Below are positions 1-8,121 of a DNA stretch of 64,000 nt, one piece after another. Under the pieces are notes generated by a model. The model saw only the letters and a list, made by a program, of their open reading frames with translations. It did no database searches and was not told the origin of the DNA. Both the position numbers and the translations under genes were made by a program. Position 1 is the first letter of the stretch; each line of letters starts with the position of its first letter. Source of the DNA: Bin5 sp965218625 (GTDB lineage: Bacteria; Chloroflexota; Anaerolineae; Caldilineales; Caldilineaceae); the NCBI GenBank assembly GCA_965218625.1, contig CBDCLG010000023.1, positions 62,001-126,000 on the forward strand. The letters run 5' to 3'.

Positions 1-18
1 CCGTTTCCTTCTCCACCG

Positions 19-975
19 ATGAAACCGGCGTTCGACCTCGACCCCTTAGCTGATCTTCCCCGGCAGCGCTCCCTACTGCAGGCCCTAGTTCCCGTTCTGG
101 CCGCCATTGACTCAATCGATGCGATCCTGCTGTCCGGTTCCCTGGCGCGCCTGGACGCCGACATCTGGAGCAGCGTTGACATTTGCCTCATTTGGAGATT
201 GAACGATCAGGGCGCGAACACGCCAGGGCGGCGCGACCAACTAAAGGATGTGCTGGATCGGGCACTGGGCAAACAAGGTTATCAACTCGGGCTTTCACCC
301 CGGAAGGAAGGCGTCGACAGCTTGCTGGGCATCACCCTGGCGGGCAGCAACTCTTGCCGGAACAATTGCCAGGGCGTAGAGAGCGGCGTGGTCTTCAGAT
401 TCTTCTGGGAGGCGGCTACATCCGGGTGCGAACTGTGGGGCCGCCCCGGCCCGATCCGCCCGATCTATCTTTCCAGGCGGCTTTCAACCGAATTGCGGGG
501 CACTCTGGAGAGGCCCACTCGACCACTTAGCCCGCCCGATCCGGACGTGGTCGGGGCACAACTGGGCCAGTTCTGGCTGTTGCTGGCGCAGTTGCCCGCA
601 GCCCTGGAGCGGCAGGAGGGTCTCGCCGCGCACGCACTGCTGGCCGAAACGCGCGCCCTCCTGCTCGACCTAGTCGTGGCCTTGAACGGGGCCACCCGCC
701 CCCGCTCAACCGCGCGCATAAATCAGTTCCTGGGGCCCAGGCAACGAGATGCTTTCGAAAAGACCCTGGAGATGGGCCGCGCCGGCTCCGCACCGGGCTC
801 GCCGAGGGCATCCTGGATCGGACAGGCCGTCGCGCTGGTCGTTCTCTATCGCTGGTACGCCCCACAACTTTGCGAAGTCTGCCCCGAGCCGTACCCGCAA
901 CAAGCCGAAGACACCGTCCTCGCTCTGCTACATGCGCAGATCGATGGTTGGCCTGCCGTGATTGAAACTGCCTGA
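19..975 (+). CDS. Nucleotidyltransferase-fold protein, possibly catalytically degenerate
   Basis: The 318-residue product has an N-terminal segment LLSGSLARLDADIW (residues 37-50) that matches the GSxxR signature of the minimal nucleotidyltransferase fold, followed by SSVDI where active members usually have SDIDL. The first Asp of the metal-binding D-x-D pair is therefore Ser52, while Asp54 is kept. The rest (about residues 170-310) is predicted mostly helical and may be a substrate-binding or HEPN-like half. No clear ribosome binding site precedes the ATG, so the start is tentative. The substrate is unknown. The fold assignment rests on the motif only. Confidence 0.6.
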   Translation: MKPAFDLDPLADLPRQRSLLQALVPVLAAIDSIDAILLSGSLARLDADIWSSVDICLIWRLNDQGANTPGRRDQLKDVLDRALGKQGYQLGLSPRKEGVDSLLGITLAGSNSCRNNCQGVESGVVFRFFWEAATSGCELWGRPGPIRPIYLSRRLSTELRGTLERPTRPLSPPDPDVVGAQLGQFWLLLAQLPAALERQEGLAAHALLAETRALLLDLVVALNGATRPRSTARINQFLGPRQRDAFEKTLEMGRAGSAPGSPRASWIGQAVALVVLYRWYAPQLCEVCPEPYPQQAEDTVLALLHAQIDGWPAVIETA

Positions 976-1074
976 ACCGCGTCCCTTGCTTCCGGGTGGC
1001 TAAGAATACCGTCGTTGTTGGCGCCGGCCGCAACGCCTCAGCCTCAACTTCTCTGCCACAACCCCTTAACAACG

Positions 1075-2220
1075 TCACCCGTCCCCGGCGCGACGCACGT
1101 AGATGGGATTGCTGAAAATCCAGCCTCGCAGCTTGCCCCAACGGTGCTTCCAGACCTCGACCCGGTATACGCTCGGATCGCGGACGTCATAGGACAGCTC
1201 ATCCGTATGCCCTTGCGCGATGACGCGCCCGTTGCGCAGCAGGCGGACTTCGGCCCGGTCCGGCGCGCGTACCTGCAAACGCAGACCGCCCCCAGCCGGC
1301 AACTGTACCGTGTCTCCCATAATCGCGACCGATTCGTTGTCCGCTGCACCCGCTCCCGCTTCCGCCCAGAAGCGGAAACCTTTGGTTGGCCCTGCCAGGT
1401 CATACCCGACCCAGCAGTGACCTTGCCGCAGCCCGTCGAGTACGACTTCGCGGTCGTGCTGGACGCTTTGGTGGCGAAAGTCGGTGTCGCCGCCCTCCGG
1501 TTGGCCGAGAAAAGGGACGGACGTCAACACGTGGGTGTTAAGCGCCCTGGCACACTCCTCATAGTTCATGAAGCGTTTTGTGATTGGGCCCTTGCGGTAG
1601 ATTACGGCGTGAACATCGGTACCGCCGAGGGCGACAACTGGGCGCTCCTGCGTCAATTCATCCCACTTTTTGAGCATCTCCGGCAGCGGGCCGACGGTAA
1701 AGCGGTGGGGAAAGTACGCCACCAGCATAGCCCTCGGTAAGCTCGTCGTGAAGCCGCGGAAACTGGACAGGAAGTTCCACAGCTCGACGCCGCAGTAGCC
1801 GCTGACCTCCCAGTTGTCCCAGGGATAGGTGTTCGAAAACAGCCTTGTGCCCTGTTCGATCGGATGGGCCAGGAAGGAGAGCGCGTTCTGCTGCCTGACT
1901 GCATCGATCAGCTGCTGGGGGTCCTTGGCCTGGCCGCTGACGTCGGTCTCGACCCCTAGGCAGAGCATGTGGTTGCCTGACACCTCCCGTTCAGTGTCGT
2001 GGACCTCCTGGCCGACGAGGGTCAATACGCCGCGGCGGTATCCCTCCTCTTCTCCCCGCACCAGTACGTTGTGATCGGTTACAAAAACGAAGTCCAGGCC
2101 CCCTTGCACAGCCCCGTCGATTAGTACTTCGAAGGACCCGGTGCCGTCGCTGTGGGTCGTGTGCATATGGATATTGCCGAAATATTCGTGCAGACTGTCG
2201 CCGGTTTCGATCGGGGCCAT
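1075..2220 (-). CDS. PHP-domain metallohydrolase (CehA/McbA-like)
   Basis: The 381-residue protein opens with NIHMHTTHSDG (His18, His20, Asp25), then VTDHN (Asp49, His50), GQEVHD and LAHPIE. These are the successive metal ligands of the PHP phosphoesterase/hydrolase fold. A C-terminal beta-rich part (about residues 260-381) is typical of the CehA/McbA branch, whose characterised members hydrolyse esters or carbamates. The physiological substrate here is unknown. The open frame extends upstream to 2286, but the ATG at 2220 is preceded by GAGGAA at proper spacing, so I place the start there. It lies downstream of trmI on the same strand and may be co-transcribed with it. Confidence 0.8.
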   Translation of the reverse strand: MAPIETGDSLHEYFGNIHMHTTHSDGTGSFEVLIDGAVQGGLDFVFVTDHNVLVRGEEEGYRRGVLTLVGQEVHDTEREVSGNHMLCLGVETDVSGQAKDPQQLIDAVRQQNALSFLAHPIEQGTRLFSNTYPWDNWEVSGYCGVELWNFLSSFRGFTTSLPRAMLVAYFPHRFTVGPLPEMLKKWDELTQERPVVALGGTDVHAVIYRKGPITKRFMNYEECARALNTHVLTSVPFLGQPEGGDTDFRHQSVQHDREVVLDGLRQGHCWVGYDLAGPTKGFRFWAEAGAGAADNESVAIMGDTVQLPAGGGLRLQVRAPDRAEVRLLRNGRVIAQGHTDELSYDVRDPSVYRVEVWKHRWGKLRGWIFSNPIYVRRAGDG

Positions 2221-2319
2221 AATATTCCTCTTCGTGCCTAGTGCAAAGTGAATACCTGCGCCGCCTCCGAGAACGCAAGGGATCAACGGTAGGATGCGCC
2301 GGGTCCTGCGCCGGTCAGT

Positions 2320-3348
2320 TTAGGGCAGTTTCGGCCTGGGGCGTTCGTTCTCTCCCGGGTCTCCGGCCCGCCTTAACTCTTCCTCGGCAATCCGCTCCTT
2401 CAAAACCTTGCGCGCTTCATAGCGCTTTCGTTCTTCCGAGAGCCAGCGCCCCGGCTCGGACGGATCGACAACAGGGCGGGCCGTAGTCAGGAATCCCGTA
2501 TGGCCGACCATGCTGTCGTCGGGACGCAGCCGGTCAGGCACCGGCTTGTACTTGCGTACAAGTATCTCTTCCACGACGATGTCGGCAAAGCCGCCCTTCT
2601 CAAGCTCAGCCAGCAGCTGACTGACCTGATTCGTCGTCGGGACCAGCGCGGCAAAAAAGGATCCCGGCCGCAGCGCGGCGTGCGCCTTCTCCACAAAGAG
2701 CCAGGGCGTGCGTAAGTCCAGCACCAGCGCGTCGACGCCGGTCTGCGCAAACCCGTCCAAAATCGACGCGTGGTGCAGTTCAACATATTGCAGTAGTCCC
2801 ATCTGAATCAGATTCCTGCGCGCCACCCTCACGTGCTCTTCGCGAATCTCGTAGGAAAAGACCCGGCCGCTCGGCGCGACCGCCCAGGCCAGCGCGATCG
2901 CCAGCCCGCCGCTGCCCGTTCCCGCCTCGATCACCCGCGACCCGGCCCGCAGGCTCAGCCGCTGGACGATCATCGCCGCGTCCTTCGGGTAGATGATCTG
3001 CGTGTTACGCTTGATGCGCGTCATGCGGTCGTCGAGCGACGGCTCAAGCAGAAGCAACGCGTGCCCCAGGTGGCTGTGCACTGTCGTGCCGTATGGCAGA
3101 TCCAGCAGGTCGTCATGCCGGGTCGTGCCCAAATGGGAGTGAAATTGGCGACCCGGTTCGAGCCGCAGGAGGTTCCGCTTTCCTCCCCCGCTGACCAGAA
3201 GCACAAGATCGCCGGCCTTCGTCAGATTCGCGGCGCTTCCCGGCGGGACCGCGGTCTTGCCCCTTCCCGCGGTCCTGTCTGAACCGTCGATTCCTTGGCC
3301 GGCCTCGTTACCGGCTGACCTTCCCTTGTTACGGCCCTGTGCTGTCAC
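2320..3348 (-). CDS. trmI: tRNA (adenine-58-N1)-methyltransferase TrmI
   Basis: A SAM-dependent enzyme that methylates A58 in the T-loop of tRNA. The protein has the TrmI N-terminal beta domain (GDLVLLVSGGGK, later HSHLGTT and TVHSHLGHALLLLEPSLDD), the linker RNTQIIYPKDAAMIV, and a Rossmann methyltransferase core with VIEAGTGSGGLAIALAWAV as the SAM-binding loop. The DLRTPW region corresponds to the catalytic motif IV area. The start is GTG with GAGGCG six bases upstream. The 342-residue length includes about 45 low-complexity residues before the conserved part, so the true start could lie slightly further in. Confidence 0.92.
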   Translation of the reverse strand: MTAQGRNKGRSAGNEAGQGIDGSDRTAGRGKTAVPPGSAANLTKAGDLVLLVSGGGKRNLLRLEPGRQFHSHLGTTRHDDLLDLPYGTTVHSHLGHALLLLEPSLDDRMTRIKRNTQIIYPKDAAMIVQRLSLRAGSRVIEAGTGSGGLAIALAWAVAPSGRVFSYEIREEHVRVARRNLIQMGLLQYVELHHASILDGFAQTGVDALVLDLRTPWLFVEKAHAALRPGSFFAALVPTTNQVSQLLAELEKGGFADIVVEEILVRKYKPVPDRLRPDDSMVGHTGFLTTARPVVDPSEPGRWLSEERKRYEARKVLKERIAEEELRRAGDPGENERPRPKLP

Positions 3349-3888
3349 CTGCTACGCCTCACGCTTGTTCGCCACACTGATCAACGGCGTTTACGCGCCG
3401 TTGTCCGGCATCTGCCGGGCGAAAAGATTTACCTCCAGCGCTCCAGACAGATTATAGTCACATGGCAGCCAGTTCGGCAAGGAGCCGGTGCCAGCGGCCC
3501 GCTCTTTTTCGTATGTCCCGAGCCTTTTCCTATGGCCTCCTTCATACTCTCGACCGGGCCAAGCGCGGGAACTGCAATTGACACACTTTATTGGCATGTG
3601 TACAATTCGAGGAAGTTGGCGCAAGCATTTCCGCGTCGACACCGATCCCGGATTGCGAAGTTCAGCCGGAATCGTCGCCGGCGCTGCCGAAACGATAGAG
3701 GGGACGGCTGCCCGGGGCCTTCTGGTCCTGTCTTTTGCCAGACCCGATTCTGTCGCCCCGCCTTGACCCGGCGGGCAAAGTCGGTCGGATACAACTGACA
3801 TCAAAGCAGAGCGGCGACAAAAGGGGCCGCAGCTCTTAAACTGGATTCCCGTCAACAGGAGTCCACTTCAACCACCAGGAGGTCTCGC
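3349..3888. other. 540-bp intergenic region between trmI and the lipoprotein gene
   Basis: The region separates divergently transcribed genes. It holds a near-consensus promoter at 3578-3606 pointing at the lipoprotein and leaves an untranslated leader of roughly 275 bases. Short ORFs on both strands lack plausible ribosome binding sites or recognisable products. I see no riboswitch or tRNA. Confidence 0.6.
3578..3606 (+). promoter_or_regulatory. Sigma-70-type promoter upstream of the lipoprotein gene
   Basis: A perfect -35 hexamer TTGACA (3578-3583) is separated by 17 bases from TACAAT (3601-3606), which matches the -10 consensus at five of six positions. The predicted start near 3613 gives a long 5' leader before the ATG at 3889. 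Confidence 0.65.
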
Positions 3889-4938
3889 ATGAAGAATCGC
3901 GTCACACTTTGGGCTGTGCTCTTGCTTGTCGTCGCGCTCGTACTTTCAGGCTGCACGCCCCGCGTCGGCGCCGGCTCCGTGGTCGAGAAAGACCCGAATA
4001 AGCTCTTCGTTGACCTGCCGGCCCTGGTTGTCGACTACGCATCCGACGGCACGGCTTCGGTCGGCGGCCTGTCCCACATGGACATCGGCAACACGGAGGT
4101 GCCCGGTGGTGTGGTTCTGCCGCCCGGCATCAGACTGGGCGTCTCCACGGCACTTTACGCCATGTCGCTCGACCCATTTTGGGTCCAGTATTTCACCGCG
4201 GCCAATATCCAGCACTTGCAGGTAAACAACGCGCCGGACGGCGTCTTTCTGATGGTGAATGGGCGTCAGATTCCCTCCCTCGTATGGGACGGCGGGTCGC
4301 TCGTGGCCACCTCTGAAGCCATTGAAGCAATGGGGCTTGGCGTTCCCGCGCTCAACAAGGTGCTGCCCCTCGTCCGCAGCTTCGGCATCGGTCTCGTTCT
4401 GCGTTTCCCCGTAGCCGAAGGGGCCGAATTGATCCCGTTGACTGGGCAGCCCGAAAGCGAAGAAGCGATTCGGGCGCGCGTGGCCCAGGAGCAGATGACC
4501 ATATTCCTGCCCAACCTGCCGGCCATAGACCTCCCGATCGTGTACCACGCCGACGGCAGCTTTACGCTTGCCGATCTGACCGACACCGAGTGGTCCGCAC
4601 TGACCCTCGTGCCCTTTTGGGCCTTCCGCCTGCCGCCGGATGTAATTGCCAACCTGTCCGAAGCCGGGATTTCGGTCATTACCCTGCAGACAAATAAGGA
4701 AGGAATACACATCGGCGTCAACGACATCGCCCTTCCCTACCTGTCCTGGGGCAGCGGAGAGGTGCAGAATATCCTCGCGATTGTGAAGGAGTCCGGCCTG
4801 CTGGAGACCGTGGAGGTGCTGTTCCCCGGCGGCGGCTTTTACGAGGTTTTCGGCCTCGTCGAATCCATGCTGCCATTGATACAGATGACCGATGTCAACA
4901 TCACCGTCTATCTCCCGGGATCCGACATGGGCAACTGA
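3889..4938 (+). CDS. Secreted lipoprotein of unknown function
   Basis: The 349-residue product has a classical lipoprotein signal peptide: Lys2 and Arg4, a hydrophobic stretch 5-19, and the lipobox LSGC with Cys22. The mature protein has internally similar halves of beta character: phrases such as LFVDLPALVVDYASDGTASV and IFLPNLPAIDLPIVYHADGS, then GVNDIALPYLSWGSG, suggest a repeated unit with a DLP-x-(I/V)-x-Y pattern. I do not recognise a family. The start has a good AGGAGG site (near 3876-3882). A terminator follows at 5008-5045. It should sit on the outer face of the membrane. Confidence 0.75.
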   Translation: MKNRVTLWAVLLLVVALVLSGCTPRVGAGSVVEKDPNKLFVDLPALVVDYASDGTASVGGLSHMDIGNTEVPGGVVLPPGIRLGVSTALYAMSLDPFWVQYFTAANIQHLQVNNAPDGVFLMVNGRQIPSLVWDGGSLVATSEAIEAMGLGVPALNKVLPLVRSFGIGLVLRFPVAEGAELIPLTGQPESEEAIRARVAQEQMTIFLPNLPAIDLPIVYHADGSFTLADLTDTEWSALTLVPFWAFRLPPDVIANLSEAGISVITLQTNKEGIHIGVNDIALPYLSWGSGEVQNILAIVKESGLLETVEVLFPGGGFYEVFGLVESMLPLIQMTDVNITVYLPGSDMGN

Positions 4939-5007
4939 TCGACTCGCGAGCGCGCCGGCCAGTTCGGGGCGCCTGGTATCGCGAAGGGAAAGCGATCCAG
5001 TACGTGC

Positions 5008-5045
5008 AAGAGCGGGTGTAGGTCCTCTACACCTGCTCTTTTGAT
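5008..5045 (+). terminator. Rho-independent terminator after the lipoprotein gene
   Basis: A 14-bp stem (5008-5021 with 5027-5040, one G-T pair) closes a 5-base loop and is followed by TTTTGATTTTG. It lies about 70 bases after the lipoprotein stop. The complement carries AAAAGAGC ahead of the stem, so it may also work for the opposite strand. Confidence 0.8.
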
Positions 5046-5124
5046 TTTGTATACCAGAGGATTTCGTCGTAGCCATCGCCAGCAGCCGTTCACGTCAAGT
5101 CCCGCCGCCAGCCATTGACCGGTC

Positions 5125-6171
5125 CTAGCGCGTCTCGGTAACTTTGCTCAGCCCACGCGGACGGTCAGGGTCGAAATCGCGGGCGAGGGCGAGATAGAGG
5201 GCGAGCAGCTGCCCTGGCACGACCGCCAGCAACGGCGACAGCCAGTCTGGAACGTGAGGGAAAGGAAAGCGGGTGCGCCCCGTTTCGAGGACGGCCTCGT
5301 CACTGCTCACGCACAGAAGCTCAGCTTCGAGGCCGCGCAGCTGTTTGACAAGGGACCGCATCTCAGAAGCGAGAACGCCGCCCGCAGCAACGACTATCGC
5401 CGGGAAACCGGGCTCGATCAGGCTCACGGGGCCGTGCAGGAAGTCAGCGGCGCTATAGGGTTCGACCAGCGTATAGGTCAGCTCTTTCAGCTTCAGCGCA
5501 ATTTCGAATGTGGTCGAATAGTTGTAGCCCCGGCCAACAACGACACAGTTCCGCATGTATCGATATCGTTCCGCCAAGCGCGCGACTTCCCCGTTCATCG
5601 CAAGCGTTTGGCGCAAGAGAGACGGCGCCTCCTGTAGCGCCGCCAAACGTTCTCCGTCCTCCTCAAGCTGCGCCGAAAGGAGTCCGACGGCGAAGAGCTG
5701 CGCCGTGTATGTCTTGGTCGCGGCAATCGACCGCTCACGACCCGCCCCCAGCGCGACGATGTGATCGGCCTGCTCCGCCAGGGGCGAATCCACCGAGTTG
5801 GTGATCGCCGAAGTCATGCAGCCCTGCCGCTTGCCCTCGGCCAGGACGCTGACAATGTCGGGACTCTTGCCGCTCTGGCTGATGCCGAGAACGAGTGTGT
5901 TTGGGGCGAAACGCGGCGGGCGCTGGTATAATGTGAAGAGGCTGGGCGTGGTCAGCATCACCGGCAGCCGGTTGCTGGCGCCCAGAAGATATTGGGCATA
6001 GCGGGCCGCGTTGTCGCTCGTCCCCCTGGCGGCAATCACGATCTGGCGAATGTCCGCAACGCGCATCGCGTCTGCCAGCTTCTCGACCTCGCTGTGCCCC
6101 TCCTGCGCAAAGCGCGCGATCACATCCGGCTGCTCCTGTATTTCCTGGAAGAGAATTGAGTCCGAGCCCAT
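5125..6171 (-). CDS. Double-SIS-domain sugar-phosphate isomerase/deaminase (GlmS C-terminal type)
   Basis: The 348-residue protein carries two SIS sugar-phosphate-binding domains and lacks the glutaminase half of GlmS. The first has IVIAARGTSDNAARYAQYLL and GISQSGKSPDIVSVL. The second has VVGRGYNYSTTFEIALKLKE and ADFLHGPVSLIEPG, the last being the HGP segment that lines the GlmS active site. Related stand-alone proteins (AgaS, GlmD/NagB-II, FrlB) isomerise or deaminate amino-sugar phosphates or deglycate fructosamines. Which reaction applies here cannot be told. It is a single gene running toward the lipoprotein terminator, cytoplasmic. Confidence 0.85.
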   Translation of the reverse strand: MGSDSILFQEIQEQPDVIARFAQEGHSEVEKLADAMRVADIRQIVIAARGTSDNAARYAQYLLGASNRLPVMLTTPSLFTLYQRPPRFAPNTLVLGISQSGKSPDIVSVLAEGKRQGCMTSAITNSVDSPLAEQADHIVALGAGRERSIAATKTYTAQLFAVGLLSAQLEEDGERLAALQEAPSLLRQTLAMNGEVARLAERYRYMRNCVVVGRGYNYSTTFEIALKLKELTYTLVEPYSAADFLHGPVSLIEPGFPAIVVAAGGVLASEMRSLVKQLRGLEAELLCVSSDEAVLETGRTRFPFPHVPDWLSPLLAVVPGQLLALYLALARDFDPDRPRGLSKVTETR

Positions 6172-6272
6172 CGCCTCCCCCTGCTGGCTGGCCTGTCAAA
6201 GTTCCTTAGAGTATAACACCCACCCGACCGATCGCGCGCCCTGAGAACTGATTTACACGAGGATCGCCTGCA

Positions 6273-7412
6273 ATGTACGAACTTCCCCAAGATGTCAAAA
6301 TGCTGCGCGAACTGGCGATCGACTTCACTGCCCGTGAAATCACTCCCCGCGCCGAGCACTACGATCAGTCCGACGAATGGCCCTGGGACATATTCGACAA
6401 GGCCCGCGAGATCGGCCTCATCAACCTCAATATCCCCGAGGAGTACGGCGGCATGGGCGCCACCGCGCTCGAGGAGTGCGTCATCTCCGAAGCAATGGCC
6501 TACGGCTGCTCCGGCATCCAGACCGCGCTCATGCTGAATCAGCTGGCCATTCTGCCCCTCCTGATCGCCGGCAGCGACGAGCAGAAGCGCCGCTACCTGC
6601 CCTGGATCGCCGACGAAGGCAAGGTCGCCGCCTACTGCATGACCGAACCCGATGCCGGTTCCGATGTGGCAGGAATCAAGGCAACAGCCGTTCGCCGGGG
6701 AGACAATTACCTGCTCAACGGTCTCAAGACCTGGATTACTGACGGACCGGTCGCCAGCTTCTTCGCCGTCTTCGCCAAGACCGATCCTGACGCCGGCCAC
6801 AACGGCATGAGCTGCTTCATCGTAGAGCGCGACTGGCCGGGCGTCAGCACCAGCCAGCCGCTCAAAAAGATGGGCCAGCACGCCGCCCAGGCCAGTCAGG
6901 TCTTCCTGGAAAATGTAGAGGTGCCGGCTGCCAACCTGCTCGGCGAGGAGGGCGACGGATTCAGAATCGCCATGCAGGCTTTCGACACCAGCCGACCCGG
7001 CGTTGCCACCGCCGCCGTCGGCGTTGCCTGGCGCGCGCTTGACGAGGCCGTCGCCTACGCCGGCGAGCGCACCGCCTTCGGCCAGCCGATCTCCCAGTTT
7101 CAGGGCGTCGGCTTCATGCTGGCCGACATGGCGATCCGCGTCGAAGCCGCGCGCCTCCTCGCCTACAAAGCCGCCTGGGAGGTCGACCAGGGCGTCCGCA
7201 ACACCCTGTCCGCCTCCAGCGCCAAGGCTTACTGCGCCGAGGCCGCCATGAAGGACGCCACCGACGCAGTGCAGGTATTCGGCGGCAACGGCTACAGCCG
7301 CGAATACCCGGTCGAAAAACTGATGCGCGACGCCAAAATCTACCAGATCTACGAAGGCACAACCCAGATCCAACAGATGATCATCTCCCGCGAACTCTAC
7401 CGCAACCGCTAG
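6273..7412 (+). CDS. Acyl-CoA dehydrogenase
   Basis: A 379-residue FAD flavoenzyme that introduces an alpha-beta double bond in an acyl-CoA. It has the full family architecture: helical N-terminal domain (NIPEEYGGMGATALEE), beta domain (YCMTEPDAGSDVAGIKATA, LNGLKTWITDG), and helical C-terminal domain ending in QVFGGNGYSREYPVEKLMRDAKIYQIYEGTTQIQ. Glu361 in YEGT is at the usual catalytic base position of short/medium-chain enzymes. It has no electron-transfer flavoprotein or other beta-oxidation gene beside it. The substrate chain length is not readable from sequence. Confidence 0.92.
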   Translation: MYELPQDVKMLRELAIDFTAREITPRAEHYDQSDEWPWDIFDKAREIGLINLNIPEEYGGMGATALEECVISEAMAYGCSGIQTALMLNQLAILPLLIAGSDEQKRRYLPWIADEGKVAAYCMTEPDAGSDVAGIKATAVRRGDNYLLNGLKTWITDGPVASFFAVFAKTDPDAGHNGMSCFIVERDWPGVSTSQPLKKMGQHAAQASQVFLENVEVPAANLLGEEGDGFRIAMQAFDTSRPGVATAAVGVAWRALDEAVAYAGERTAFGQPISQFQGVGFMLADMAIRVEAARLLAYKAAWEVDQGVRNTLSASSAKAYCAEAAMKDATDAVQVFGGNGYSREYPVEKLMRDAKIYQIYEGTTQIQQMIISRELYRNR

Positions 7413-7692
7413 TACGCGCGGCCTATCTGCTCCCACTTGAAGCAACGCGCGCCACGTTGCACCGGCCTTTCACCTTTCTCGCGGAGGTAGTGGACGCCGG
7501 CCACCGGACACTGGCCACCGGCCACTGCGGTTAGTTGCGGCCCGGCGCGAATACCCGAGCGGCTTAAACGTCCGAGCTGCGCGCATGCCAAGGTCGGGTC
7601 AACTGGCCTATTCGATCCAGCCGGCCGCAGAACTGGCCAACCCAGGGATCTGCTCGCACGTAAGAATACGCTTGCCTTGTCCCACTGTCACT
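7413..7692. other. Gene-free stretch upstream of the first dispersed repeat
   Basis: I see no gene here. The only visible structure is a run of short GGCCACCGG-type repeats around 7497-7530. The dispersed element starts immediately after. Confidence 0.5.
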
Positions 7693-7925
7693 CAGGGCAA
7701 TCGCATCTAAATCTGGACGCCAAAATAACCGACAAAGGGCACCCTTAAGGGGTGCCCCTACCAATTGTCATTCGTTTTCGGCTGAGAACCGATCTCCAGT
7801 CGCCGAAAACCTTAAGAATTCGCGACCGCGCACTACAGATTGCACTGTTCTCGGCGTTTTTTCGGAGTCGGGCTCGAATCAAATAGTGTCGCGGGGCCTT
7901 GACCCAATTAGATGCAATCGCCCTG
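7693..7925 (+). repeat. MITE-like dispersed element, copy 1
   Basis: A 233-bp element with imperfect 20-bp terminal inverted repeats (left end CAGGGCAATCGCATCTAA; 17 of 20 positions pair with the right end). The same 4 bases, CACT, flank both ends (7689-7692 and 7926-7929), which may be a target-site duplication. Inside is a GC-rich palindrome, 7736-7759. Copies 2 and 3 lie near 23.8 and 59.0 kb. It has no coding capacity. Confidence 0.8.
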
Positions 7926-7943
7926 CACTATCACTCTCTTTCG

Positions 7944-7972
7944 TTGACAATAACGGCAAAAGAAAGTAAGAT
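7944..7972 (+). promoter_or_regulatory. Sigma-70-type promoter upstream of the EF-G paralogue
   Basis: TTGACA (7944-7949), a 17-base spacer and TAAGAT (7967-7972). It lies 19 bases outside the right end of repeat copy 1 and 150 bases before the EF-G-like start. A second consensus -10 (TATAAT, 8051-8056) has only a weak -35. Confidence 0.6.
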
Positions 7973-8121
7973 GGCAGATGGTTGCCCGCAACTTTTGGCC
8001 TCCTGTCAGCGCTTGCGCGCGGGGTTTGGAGGCGGGGCATCCTGGGCTGATATAATCAGAAAAAATTTCAGAGTTGCTTCCCCCCTCTCGGGGACGATGT
8101 CAAGCGCTGTGAGGAGGATTC

